In this document: positions 27,506 to 39,573 of the stretch, piece after piece
Position numbering within the stretch: position 1 is the stretch's first letter
Layout of the letters: each line of letters starts with the position of its first letter
DNA from: AG-339-G14 sp902553315
GTDB lineage: Bacteria > Pseudomonadota > Gammaproteobacteria > Magnimaribacterales > AG-339-G14
DNA: 64,000 bases
Reading direction: 5' to 3'
Assembly (NCBI GenBank): GCA_902553315.1
Contig: CACDKN010000001.1
Span: forward strand, 1 to 64,000
The notes under the pieces: generated by a model
Told to the model about the DNA's origin: nothing
The model's input: the letters and a program-made list of their open reading frames with translations, nothing else
Database searches by the model: none
Translations under genes and position numbers: made by a program

Positions 27506-28294
27506 TTATTCTTTGATTGAATGGTCAACTGTTTTAGCGGGAGAATCAGAACTTGGCTTACCCACAGCAATTGCGGGGACACCTGCTACTGTTGTGTTCA
27601 TTTCGACGTTATCAAGAACAACGCTTCCAGCAGCTACTTTGGCACCTTGACCGATTTCAACATTTCCCAAAATTTTAGCTCCCGCGCTAATCAATACTCC
27701 CTTTCTAACTTTAGGATGCCTATCTCCAGTAACTTTTCCAGTTCCGCCAAGGGTTACTCCTTGAAAAATTGATACATCATTTTCGATTACACTAGTTTCA
27801 CCAATCACAATTCCAGTCGCGTGATCTAGCATCACCCCAACCCCAATCGTTGCAGCTGGGTGAATATCTACGCTATATATTTTTGATGCTTGACTGTGAA
27901 GAAAATTAGCCAACAAAGTTTCTCCAATTTTTAAAAAGTAATGACTTGCTCTGTGCGTTTGTAACGCTAGAAAGCCTTTGGAAAACAGCAGGGTTGATAA
28001 ATATCCAGTAGATGCCGGATCTCTTTGTTTCACTGCAAGTAGATCCAAAACCAATCCATCCAAAATATTAGAATCTTCGTAAACTTTTTTTAATTCAGCG
28101 AAAAGAAATTTATTCGAAAAAGCTTTTGACGAAACATTTTGACCTAAATCGTTGGCAATTTTGAAACCTATGCTGTCAGACAACTTGTCGAAATCAGTAA
28201 CATATTCGTTTAGGTAAGAATCAGACAATGATTGATCCCTAGACAATGATTTGGCCTCTTCCTGGATTTCTAACCAGATTTCTTTTTCCGTCAT
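27506..28294 (-). CDS. cysE: Serine O-acetyltransferase
   Basis: CysE acetylates serine for cysteine synthesis. The 262-residue protein has the helical N-terminal domain with the conserved QTHRASHYF-type stretch. The left-handed beta-helix follows: SVDIHPAATIGVGVMLDHATGIVIGET (catalytic Asp/His pair in LDHATG), and GVTLGGTG. Hexapeptide repeats continue to about residue 240, and the tail ends without the usual C-terminal Ile. It heads the minus-strand run cysE-tesB-P19-like-membrane protein-AhpD-like and diverges from cobS across 103 bases. Confidence 0.93.
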   Translation of the reverse strand: MTEKEIWLEIQEEAKSLSRDQSLSDSYLNEYVTDFDKLSDSIGFKIANDLGQNVSSKAFSNKFLFAELKKVYEDSNILDGLVLDLLAVKQRDPASTGYLSTLLFSKGFLALQTHRASHYFLKIGETLLANFLHSQASKIYSVDIHPAATIGVGVMLDHATGIVIGETSVIENDVSIFQGVTLGGTGKVTGDRHPKVRKGVLISAGAKILGNVEIGQGAKVAAGSVVLDNVEMNTTVAGVPAIAVGKPSSDSPAKTVDHSIKE

Positions 28295-28397
28295 AAGCTT
28301 AGTTTAGATAAATTTGAAGTGGAATAGTTTACTAGATCGTAAGTATATTATCTTGCTGTTTTAAATGAAAAAAGGATAATAAGTACTCTTCTAAATT

Positions 28398-29390
28398 ATG
28401 GCAACAACATACAACAACTTTTCTAAGAATACACCTGACATTTCACTAAACGTTGGCAATACCTTTGGCATAGACGCTGATTTTGAAGTTCCCGCCTTTG
28501 CAGAAGCTAACGAATATGTCCCAGATGTTGACGATACTTATTGTTTCGATAAAAGTACAACTTTAGCAATTTTAGCTGGCTTTTCTGACAACCGAAGAGT
28601 CATGATTCAAGGTCTTCATGGCTCTGGAAAATCTACTCACATTGAACAAGTTGCAGCTAGGTTAAACTGGCCATGCGTCAGAATCAATTTAGATTCACAC
28701 ATCAGCAGATTGGATCTCTTAGGTAAAGACGCTATTACTTTAGAAAAAGACAAACAAGTCACAAAGTTCCAAGAGGGTATCCTTCCTTGGGCCATTCAGA
28801 ATCCAACCGCCTTGGTTTTTGACGAATACGATGCTGGTAGACCTGATGTAATGTTCGTAATTCAGCGTGTGCTTGAGGTTGATGGAAGGTTAACTCTTTT
28901 AGATCAAAATAGAGTGCTTACTCCAAATCCTTTTTTCAGACTTTTTGCTACCGCAAATACTGTCGGTCTTGGAGACAGTACTGGTCTTTATCACGGCACC
29001 CAACAAATCAATCAAGGTCAAATGGACAGATGGCAAATAGTCTCCTGCTTAAATTATTTGAGTGTCGAATTGGAAACGAAAGTAGTCTTGTCAAAAGTAA
29101 AGGGTTTAGATAATAAAAAAGGCTCGGATGTCGTAAAAAATATGATCGAGCTAGCAAATCTTACACGAGAAGGCTTCAAAAATGGTGACATCTCTAACTT
29201 AATGTCGCCAAGAACAGTAATAAGTTGGGCGGAAAATTATCAAATTTTTTCTGATCTAGTTTCTTCTTTTGAATTAAGCTTTCTGAATAAGTGCGATGAA
29301 ACTGAAAAACCAATCATTGCCGAGTATTTTCAAAGATGTTTTGATCATGAAACGTCTGATTCAATAAGCAATTTGATAGATCAAGATTGA
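28398..29390 (+). CDS. cobS: CobS-like AAA+ ATPase (MoxR family)
   Basis: This 330-residue AAA+ protein shows Walker A GLHGSGKST, Walker B ALVFDEYDAG and sensor ATANTVGLGDSTG, with an N-terminal CobS signature (FGIDADFEVPAF) and the CobS-type YHGTQQINQGQMDRW. CobS with CobT drives cobalt insertion by CobN in aerobic B12 synthesis. No CobN or other B12 gene is nearby, and orphan CobS/CobT pairs are known in proteobacteria, so the symbol reflects family, not proven function. cobT overlaps it by four bases. It diverges from cysE, and no convincing promoter was fixed in the gap. Confidence 0.88.
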   Translation: MATTYNNFSKNTPDISLNVGNTFGIDADFEVPAFAEANEYVPDVDDTYCFDKSTTLAILAGFSDNRRVMIQGLHGSGKSTHIEQVAARLNWPCVRINLDSHISRLDLLGKDAITLEKDKQVTKFQEGILPWAIQNPTALVFDEYDAGRPDVMFVIQRVLEVDGRLTLLDQNRVLTPNPFFRLFATANTVGLGDSTGLYHGTQQINQGQMDRWQIVSCLNYLSVELETKVVLSKVKGLDNKKGSDVVKNMIELANLTREGFKNGDISNLMSPRTVISWAENYQIFSDLVSSFELSFLNKCDETEKPIIAEYFQRCFDHETSDSISNLIDQD

Positions 29391-31135
29391 GTGATAGATC
29401 AAAAGAACAAATATTAAAGGAAGCGCTCTCTTCCTCTTCTAGAGCAATTTCCTCCAAAACTGACTTGGAACTTAATTTCGGAAGTGATTCAATTCATTCT
29501 AATTCAATTCCCCTTCCCGAAAGCTCCTTACATGGATTAAGCCTAAGCAGAGCGAAAGCCGACAAAATAGCTCTGAAAGAAAAGTTTTCTAATGAGTCAA
29601 GAAGTGAAATTACTGGTATTAATGAATTAGATCAAAGCCTCTCAGTGCAAAACAGCGTTCGAATTGAAGTCTTAGGTTCACTCCAGTACAAAGGACTCAA
29701 AAGTAATCTAAGAAATAATTTCGTTGAGGAATTAGAAGAATTTAAACCGGAGTCAGCAATTGAGAGCATTAATAAAATTTTAGATATTTGGATCAAAGGG
29801 AAAATTCTAGGGAATAAATTTACAGCTCTGGAAGAAAAAATTTTAGAACCATTCAGTGAAGATTTAAAAAAAATAGAGAAAAAATTTATTCCTGAACTTA
29901 AAAACAATATTAATGACAAGGAGTCATATCTTGAGAGTATTCAAAATCTTCTTAAAGAGCTCAACATTAAATTTGAAGAAGAAGAACAAAAAGAAGAAAG
30001 CTCATCAGATGATGACGACAGTGAAGACGAAGAATCAGATGAGGAAAATCAAGATGAAGAGCCACAAGAAGAAGGCTCTCCAGAAGAATCTCCAACCGAT
30101 TCGGAATCTTCTGAGGAAATGGAATTTGAAGAGGAAGAGGTCGAAGATTCAGATGAAAATTGGATCGAAAATAGATCCAAACTAGAAGAGTTATTTAATG
30201 TTGAAAATAATCAAGAATACAAAGTGTTCTGTAGAGACTTTGATGAAATTGTCGACGCAGAGGATCTATGTGCACAAGAAGAGCTGAAGAGGTTAAGGAT
30301 AAGATTAGATCAATTAATAGATCCAAGCAAAAGTGTAATTGCTAAATTAGCTAATAGACTTCAAAGATTACTGTTAGCTCAGCAGAATAGATCTTGGGAG
30401 TACGATAAAGATGAAGGTATATTGGATACATCTAAATTAACTAAAATAATAACTGATCCTCTAACGCCTTTAAGCTTTAAACAAGAAAAAGACACAAAAT
30501 TTAAAGACACTGTAGTGACTATTCTTGTCGACAGTTCTGGCTCTATGAGAGGAAGATCTATGACAACAGCCGCGATTTCAGCAGATATCATTGGAGCGAC
30601 ATTAGACAGGTGTAATATAAAAACAGAAATCTTAGGTTTTACAACAAAACATTGGAAAGGTGGAGACAGTCGTAAGTTATGGGTTGAATGCGGCAAGCCA
30701 AGCAATCCAGGTAGACTTAACGATCTTAGTCATATTATTTTTAAACCTGCAGATCTTGCCTGGAGAAGAGCAAAGAAAAACTTAGGATTAATGCTGCGGG
30801 AAGGATTGCTCAAAGAAAACGTTGATGGGGAAGCGCTGCTTTGGGCTTGTAGTAGATTATTTAAAAGACCAGAACAAAGACAAATTCTTATGGTGATTTC
30901 CGACGGAGCACCTGTCGATGACAGTACTTTATCTACTAATTCAACAAGCTATTTAGACAATCATTTAAAATCGGTGATAAAAGATATTGAAAATAAAACA
31001 GATATCGACCTGATTGCAATTGGTATTGGTCATGATGTAACAAGATATTATTCCAAGGCTGTTACAATCCATAGAGCAGAAGAATTAGGTGGTGTTATGT
31101 TGGAACAATTAACCGAATTATTTGCCGAAAGATAA
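29387..31135 (+). CDS. cobT: CobT-like von Willebrand factor A protein
   Basis: This 582-residue protein has an N-terminal helical part (about 1-190), a very acidic linker (about 195-260, runs of Glu, Asp and Ser), and a C-terminal vWA domain with MIDAS VDSSGSM (Asp382, Ser384, Ser386) plus AVTIHRAEEL near the end. This is the CobT layout. It starts at a TTG that overlaps the cobS TGA by four bases (TTGA), so AAA+ and vWA partners are made together. The acidic linker likely contacts the ATPase or stores metal; that is inference. What it remodels is unknown, and a diiron protein gene follows after 59 bases. Confidence 0.88.
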   Translation: MSDRSKEQILKEALSSSSRAISSKTDLELNFGSDSIHSNSIPLPESSLHGLSLSRAKADKIALKEKFSNESRSEITGINELDQSLSVQNSVRIEVLGSLQYKGLKSNLRNNFVEELEEFKPESAIESINKILDIWIKGKILGNKFTALEEKILEPFSEDLKKIEKKFIPELKNNINDKESYLESIQNLLKELNIKFEEEEQKEESSSDDDDSEDEESDEENQDEEPQEEGSPEESPTDSESSEEMEFEEEEVEDSDENWIENRSKLEELFNVENNQEYKVFCRDFDEIVDAEDLCAQEELKRLRIRLDQLIDPSKSVIAKLANRLQRLLLAQQNRSWEYDKDEGILDTSKLTKIITDPLTPLSFKQEKDTKFKDTVVTILVDSSGSMRGRSMTTAAISADIIGATLDRCNIKTEILGFTTKHWKGGDSRKLWVECGKPSNPGRLNDLSHIIFKPADLAWRRAKKNLGLMLREGLLKENVDGEALLWACSRLFKRPEQRQILMVISDGAPVDDSTLSTNSTSYLDNHLKSVIKDIENKTDIDLIAIGIGHDVTRYYSKAVTIHRAEELGGVMLEQLTELFAER

Positions 31136-31159
31136 GGAAAATATTACCCGTTAAAAATG

Positions 31160-31188
31160 TTGACTTTGAAGGCTCAAAGGAATAATTT
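31160..31188 (+). promoter_or_regulatory. Putative promoter directly in front of the diiron gene
   Basis: TTGACT (31160-31165) and TAATTT (31183-31188) are separated by 17 bases. The first hexamer matches TTGACA at five positions. The expected start is near 31195, which is the ATG itself, so the message would be leaderless. An AAAGGAA sequence lies about 13 bases upstream of the ATG, which is too far for an ordinary ribosome site. If real, the diiron gene can be expressed apart from cobST. Confidence 0.45.
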
Positions 31189-31194
31189 ACCCAT

Positions 31195-32346
31195 ATGAAA
31201 ATTACAAAAAGATCGGGTCCTCCCGAAGATTTAGTTTATTTTGATGACGAACTAGATCTTAAAGAAAAAGATGTTGAAGACGTTGTAGAAATCTTCAACA
31301 CACCTCTTACTGGTTCTTACAATTGGGACTACACAGTAGCTGAAAACAGAATAAAAAAGCTTTACGAACTTGGAAAAGAACTAAATTGGAATGGCTCAAT
31401 AGATTTAGACTGGAGTTACACCCATCCTGCAGATGAGCCTCTTTTAGGAGTTGATGGAGTTGAATTTCCTCACGAACAATTAGATGCTTACAAAACCTTA
31501 TCTGAAGAAGAAAAAATTGAATTCGACAGACATGAAACTGCTGAGGTTCTATGTCAATTTCTTCACGGTGAGCAAGGTGCTCTATTAGTAGCTTCACAAA
31601 TAGCAAGTTGTGCTCCAACTTTTAACGCAAAAATGTACGCTGCTTCTCAAACTTTCGATGAAGCTAGGCACGTTGAAGTTTTCAATCGTTATTTACAGGA
31701 AAAAATCGGCTTTCACTATCCTATAAATCCAAGTTTAAAAGCTTTATTAGACAAAATACTTACTGATGAAAGATGGGATTTAAAATTCATTGGAATGCAA
31801 ATTATTATTGAGGGACTTGCTCTTGCGGCCTTTACTAACATGAAGCTTTCTGCCAGAGACCCTCTTTTGCAGACTCTTCTTCACTACATCATCAGAGATG
31901 AAGCGCGTCACGTAACTTTTGGAATTAATTATTTGGAGGATTTTGTTAAAACTCTTTCTCCTGAAGAAATTGAAGAAAGAGCCGAATTCGCTTTTGAAGC
32001 TTGCGTAGTTTCAAAAGATAGATTAATAAATACTGGAGCGATGACTAAGTTTTTAAAAATGTCTGATGAAGAAGCCAGAGTATTTCAATTAAATAACGGT
32101 GGTTTAGACCAATTCAGAAGCTTTTTATTTTCAAGAGTTATGCCAAATCTAAAAAGAATTGGTTTGCTTACAGACTCTGTAAGACCGAAATACGATGAAC
32201 TTGGTATTCTTGAGTATGAAAATGCTGCAAGTGATTATGAAATTGATTGGGCTGAAATTTCTAAGCCTCTAGAATCCTCAGATCAAGTTAAAAAAGATTC
32301 TGAAGACATGCTTGCAGCAATTCAAGAAGCGCAAGCTAATGCTTAG
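31195..32346 (+). CDS. Ferritin-like diiron protein (ribonucleotide reductase R2-like fold)
   Basis: This 383-residue helical protein has a full set of diiron ligands: Glu126 in LHGEQGA, Glu156 and His159 in FDEARHV, Glu206 in IIIEGLAL, and Glu236 and His239 in RDEARHV. The E-ExxH-E-ExxH spacing is that of the ferritin-like oxidase, oxygenase and R2 superfamily. There is no R2 radical-tyrosine context I can confirm, and no R1 gene is nearby, so it is more likely an oxygenase or oxidase. The C-terminus is acidic and low-complexity. It follows cobS-cobT on the same strand and precedes a pantothenate kinase by 33 bases. Confidence 0.8.
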   Translation: MKITKRSGPPEDLVYFDDELDLKEKDVEDVVEIFNTPLTGSYNWDYTVAENRIKKLYELGKELNWNGSIDLDWSYTHPADEPLLGVDGVEFPHEQLDAYKTLSEEEKIEFDRHETAEVLCQFLHGEQGALLVASQIASCAPTFNAKMYAASQTFDEARHVEVFNRYLQEKIGFHYPINPSLKALLDKILTDERWDLKFIGMQIIIEGLALAAFTNMKLSARDPLLQTLLHYIIRDEARHVTFGINYLEDFVKTLSPEEIEERAEFAFEACVVSKDRLINTGAMTKFLKMSDEEARVFQLNNGGLDQFRSFLFSRVMPNLKRIGLLTDSVRPKYDELGILEYENAASDYEIDWAEISKPLESSDQVKKDSEDMLAAIQEAQANA

Positions 32347-32379
32347 TTTTTGATAAACTTAAGCTGTTCATAACAGCTC

Positions 32380-33186
32380 ATGTCTAGATCCATTAAGTTA
32401 GGAATTGATTTCGGTATAACTAATACCGACGTGGTTATAGATGATGGTGCTGACTTAAAATTTAAAACTTTTTCTTCAAAAAATACTTCTGTTGATTTCC
32501 TTAAAGAATTAATCTCATCTTGTACAGATGATGTTTCTAATATACAAATAATTGGGGTTACCGGAGGAAAGCACGAAGCTTTAGGTTCGTCTTATGAAGG
32601 AATCGAAATAAAACATTACAACGAGGTCGACGCAATTGTTAAGGGAGCAATAAATACTTTTCATCCTAAAGAAGAAAAGTTTATGGTCATGAGTCTTGGG
32701 TCTGGTTCAGCGTGCGCAATCTTTAGTGAAGGTGAAATTTTCCACGCCGGAGGAACTGGATTAGGTGGAGGAACTATAAGGGGGTTAAGTAAATTAATTA
32801 TTGGTGAAGATGATCCAATAATAATAAATTCTCTTTCGTCTAAAGGGAAAAGAGAAAAAGTGGATCTATTATTAAAAGATGTTATTTCAGGTCCAATTGG
32901 AAATCTGCCAGAATCCGCAAGCGCCGTGAACTTTGGAAAAATAGATTATTCTGAATGCAACAAAGAAGATTTAGCTGCCGGAATAATTAGCATGGTAGGA
33001 CAAACAATTTTAAAAACAGCTATTACGGTAGCTTCTATAAATGACATAAAAAAAGTATATGTGATTGGAAGATCTTATAAATATGATCTTCTCAGAGAAA
33101 TGTTAATGGATGGATTAGGAATTATAAACATGGAGCCCCTTTTCCACGAAAACGGTGAATACGCAATTTGTATGGGGACTATCTGA
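32380..33186 (+). CDS. Type II pantothenate kinase (Fumble/CoaW-like)
   Basis: This 268-residue protein of the actin-like ATPase fold begins KLGIDFGITNTDVVI (phosphate 1). It carries MSLGSGSACAIF and GGTGLGGGTIRGL, a glycine pair typical of type II pantothenate kinases, and a C-terminal KKVYVIGRSY (adenosine). These kinases phosphorylate pantothenate at the first step of CoA synthesis and are usually not feedback-inhibited. panB and panC at the window start would provide the substrate. Other ASKHA kinases (BadF type) are possible alternatives. It ends 10 bases before the 3' end of the convergent 5S rRNA gene. Confidence 0.75.
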   Translation: MSRSIKLGIDFGITNTDVVIDDGADLKFKTFSSKNTSVDFLKELISSCTDDVSNIQIIGVTGGKHEALGSSYEGIEIKHYNEVDAIVKGAINTFHPKEEKFMVMSLGSGSACAIFSEGEIFHAGGTGLGGGTIRGLSKLIIGEDDPIIINSLSSKGKREKVDLLLKDVISGPIGNLPESASAVNFGKIDYSECNKEDLAAGIISMVGQTILKTAITVASINDIKKVYVIGRSYKYDLLREMLMDGLGIINMEPLFHENGEYAICMGTI

Positions 33187-33196
33187 TTTAACAAGA

Positions 33197-33314
33197 AGTC
33201 CGACGATGTCCTACTCTCGCATAGAAAAAACTACACTACCATCGGCGCTAAGTGGTTTCACTTCTGAGTTCGATATGGAATCAGGTGGGCCACACTTGCT
33301 ATTATCATCGGACA
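33197..33314 (-). rRNA. rrf: 5S ribosomal RNA
   Basis: The minus strand from 33314 reads as a standard 5S rRNA of about 118 nt. It has the conserved loop with CCGAACTCAGAAGTGAAAC-like sequence (here ATCGAACTCAGAAGTGAAAC) and GCGCCGATGGTAGTG. The ends are set where the TGTCCGA 5' strand pairs with TCGGAC near the 3' end. It is the last gene of the operon. No terminator hairpin is visible beyond it, and the convergent kinase gene ends only 10 bases away. Confidence 0.95.
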
Positions 33315-33328
33315 AAATTCTTGTTCAT

Positions 33329-33373
33329 TATTGTGATCCAAAAAAATTAGGTCTTTTTTCAAATTTAGAAACA
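33329..33373 (-). other. 3' side of the 23S processing stalk
   Basis: Two segments here are complementary to the spacer upstream of 23S. Bases 33363-33373 pair with 36281-36291 (11 bp, right beside the mature ends). Bases 33329-33342 pair with 36452-36465 (14 bp, perfect). Together they would bring the 23S ends into a stalk of the type cut by RNase III. Confidence 0.7.
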
Positions 33374-33375
33374 TT

Positions 33376-36278
<2,903 letters not shown>

Positions 36279-36280
36279 AA

Positions 36281-36465
36281 ATGTTTCTAAACAAAAAATG
36301 TTTGAAAGTTAAGTTTCTTTGAATAATAAGCGCCTAATTTTATTTGCCATTAGCATTCAGAATCGAATTGAATTCGATTCTTGAACTTGATGTTTAAAAG
36401 TTATAAAACTTTTAAATAATTATTAATAATTGATAACAGTAATTATTAATATTTGGATCACAATA
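36281..36465 (-). other. 5' side of the 23S processing stalk (two segments)
   Basis: Bases 36281-36291 pair with 33363-33373 and bases 36452-36465 pair with 33329-33342. In the transcript the outer helix would be TATTGTGATCCAAA with TTTGGATCACAATA. The 160 bases between the two segments would loop out and include the 36360-36380 palindrome. Confidence 0.7.
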
Positions 36466-36481
36466 CTTTTAAAAAACTCTC
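36466..36481 (-). promoter_or_regulatory. boxA-like antitermination element in the rRNA spacer
   Basis: The minus strand reads GAGAGTTTTTTAAAAG here, close to the spacer boxA of enterobacterial rrn operons (TGCTCTTTAAAA). It shares AGTTTTTTAA with the leader element at 38209-38220. Such elements bind NusB-S10 and keep polymerase from terminating within rRNA. Confidence 0.5.
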
Positions 36482-36502
36482 AAGACCCATTTAAGGTCTG
36501 AA

Positions 36503-36530
36503 ATTAATTCATGTAATTCGAGCGAACACT
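36503..36530 (-). other. 3' arm of the 16S processing stem
   Basis: This 28-base segment is complementary to 38180-38207 upstream of 16S. There are 25 Watson-Crick pairs, two G-U pairs and one mismatch. It defines the stem cut to release pre-16S. Confidence 0.8.
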
Positions 36531-36555
36531 CACAACAAAGATAGTGTATTTATAG

Positions 36556-38089
<1,534 letters not shown>

Positions 38090-38179
38090 AATTAAACGGA
38101 TATTTTTCTCAAAAAATATCAAAAAAGGGTTTTGAATATAAATATTCAAAAAATGACACATACCTCTATTTACAAGGCA

Positions 38180-38207
38180 AGTGTCCGCACGAATTACATG
38201 AACTAAT
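38180..38207 (-). other. 5' arm of the 16S processing stem
   Basis: This segment pairs with 36503-36530 over 28 positions. The T/C differences between the two arms leave G-U pairs in the RNA, so the helix is maintained. This supports the placement of the mature 16S ends. Confidence 0.8.
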
Positions 38208-38208
38208 C

Positions 38209-38220
38209 TGTTAAAAAACT
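38209..38220 (-). promoter_or_regulatory. boxA-like antitermination element in the rRNA leader
   Basis: The minus strand reads AGTTTTTTAACA, close to leader boxA (TGCTCTTTAACA) of gammaproteobacterial rrn operons. It sits just upstream of the 16S processing arm, the usual place. Confidence 0.5.
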
Positions 38221-38254
38221 CCCTGTACAGTATATTACTGCGCAGGAAATTGCG

Positions 38255-38260
38255 ATTATA
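38255..38260 (-). promoter_or_regulatory. Putative -10 element of the rRNA operon promoter
   Basis: The minus strand has a perfect TATAAT at 38260-38255. The upstream region at the right distance (38277-38283) is only T-rich and lacks TTGACA. The site lies just after the 3' end of tyrS (38286), so any upstream activating sequence would have to lie inside tyrS. The call rests on the -10 alone. Confidence 0.4.
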
Positions 38261-38285
38261 CATAGGTATCGACTTTATAAAAGCT

Positions 38286-39509
38286 TTAATTCGTGCTTTT
38301 TAAAGTTATTTTCAAAAACCTCTTTTTACCTACTTGAAACAGAGTTTTTGAGTTAATTTTTATCTTAAAATTTTCATCTAATATTCTTTTTCCATCTACT
38401 CTAACAGCGGATTGATTTATCATTCTTTTTGCTTCCGACTTACTCTTGCAAAGCTTTCTTTCTTTGAGATCTGGATGGCTAAGAACGTCTATCAAATTCA
38501 TAGAGTTACCCTTCACTTTTATATTTTCCGCAGAAATTTCTGTCGGATCATTTTTTTGACTAAATCTGTTTTTAAATTCATTTAATGCTTTAGTAGCGTT
38601 ATTTTTTCCATGAAATCTTTCTACAATCTCAAAGCCTAATAAGAGTTTTGCCTCCATCAAACTACTTCCAGTTTTAGAAAGTTTTTTTAATTTATCTATT
38701 TCTTTATTAGTCTTAAAACTCAACAAATCGTAATATCTCCACATCATCTCATCTGAGATAGACATTAACTTTCCAAACATTTCGTCTCTACTGTCAGTTA
38801 AACCTATGTAATTATTTAAAGATTTAGACATTTTTTTTATACCGTCAAGACCTTCCAAGATTGGCAGAGTCATAATAATTTGTTCTTTCATACCGTTGAT
38901 TCTCTGAATATCTCTTCCCACAAGAAGGTTAAATTTTTGGTCGGTTCCGCCTAACTCCACGTCAGCTTTTAATTGAAAAGAGTCGTATCCTTGAACTAAA
39001 GGGTAAAGAAACTCATGAACTGAAATTGGTTGGTTATTTTTATATCGCTTACTAAAGTCGTCTCTTTCTAACATTCTTGCAACAGTCATAGATGAAGCCA
39101 ACTTTATAAAATCTTCTGGAGTCATCTTTTTGAACCAGGTCGAGTTGAATTTAATTTCAGTTTTCTTTGGATCTAGAATTTTAAAAATCTGTTTTTCATA
39201 TGTTTTAGCATTCCTTTTTAAATCTTTTCCTGAAAGAACCGGTCTAGTTTCGCTTACTCCGGAAGGATCTCCGATGGATCCAGTAAAATCTCCAATTAAA
39301 AAAACTACTTTATGCCCAAGATCTTGGAATTGTTTTAATTTATTAATTAAGACAGTGTGTCCAAGATGTAAATCTGGAGAAGTGGGATCAAAACCAGCCT
39401 TGATAGTAAGTTTTTGTTTCTTTTCTATCAAAGATATAAAATCCTTTTTGGGTATTACTTCTTCGACCCCTCTGAGAAGTATTTCAATTTTTTCTTGAAG
39501 TATGCTCAT
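38286..39509 (-). CDS. tyrS: Tyrosyl-tRNA synthetase (TyrZ-like type)
   Basis: TyrS charges tRNA-Tyr. The 407-residue class I synthetase shows the HIGH-type motif FDPTSPDLHLGH, the tyrosine pocket region YPLVQGYDSFQLKADVELGGTDQKFN, the KMSKS loop KKMSKSLNN and a C-terminal S4 RNA-binding domain with KSKSEAKRMINQSAVRVDG. The motif variants resemble the pseudomonad-type TyrS rather than E. coli TyrS. It lies next to the rrn operon on the same strand and diverges from mepM. This tyrS-rrn neighbourhood is also seen in Pseudomonas. Confidence 0.95.
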   Translation of the reverse strand: MSILQEKIEILLRGVEEVIPKKDFISLIEKKQKLTIKAGFDPTSPDLHLGHTVLINKLKQFQDLGHKVVFLIGDFTGSIGDPSGVSETRPVLSGKDLKRNAKTYEKQIFKILDPKKTEIKFNSTWFKKMTPEDFIKLASSMTVARMLERDDFSKRYKNNQPISVHEFLYPLVQGYDSFQLKADVELGGTDQKFNLLVGRDIQRINGMKEQIIMTLPILEGLDGIKKMSKSLNNYIGLTDSRDEMFGKLMSISDEMMWRYYDLLSFKTNKEIDKLKKLSKTGSSLMEAKLLLGFEIVERFHGKNNATKALNEFKNRFSQKNDPTEISAENIKVKGNSMNLIDVLSHPDLKERKLCKSKSEAKRMINQSAVRVDGKRILDENFKIKINSKTLFQVGKKRFLKITLKSTN

Positions 39510-39573
39510 GAAAGTTAAGATGTCATAAAATAGTACTTATAACTTTAACAGATAAAATTATTGATAATAAAAA

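Larger units (their letters stand above)
36279..36555 (-). other. 16S-23S internal transcribed spacer, no tRNA
   Basis: These 277 bases contain no tRNA: there is no cloverleaf and no T-loop GTTCGAATC in a tRNA context. They hold the 3' arm of the 16S processing stem, a boxA-like element, the 5' side of the 23S stalk, and a 21-base palindrome at 36360-36380 (10-bp arms, GAATCGAATT, around one G). The rest is AT-rich and shows nothing else. Confidence 0.85.
38090..38254 (-). other. 16S leader region
   Basis: This is the transcribed leader between the promoter and 16S. Two AT-rich hairpins lie next to the gene, at 38099-38120 (9-bp arms) and 38130-38151 (10-bp arms TTTTGAATAT/ATATTCAAAA). The 5' processing arm and a boxA-like element lie further upstream. 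No small reading frame is evident. Confidence 0.6.

Noticed and set aside
29913..30185. A lysine-rich plus-strand frame (runs of Lys, ending NPN)
   Set aside because: It is the shifted reading frame of the GAA/GAT-rich acidic linker of cobT; the CobT frame explains the sequence.
28398..31135. Cobalamin biosynthesis locus
   Set aside because: Only CobS- and CobT-like genes are present; no cobN or other B12 gene is near, so B12 synthesis is not inferred.
36279..36555. tRNA gene in the rRNA spacer
   Set aside because: No acceptor stem, anticodon arm or T-loop could be built; the GAATCGAATT sequence looked like a T-loop but is half of a palindrome.
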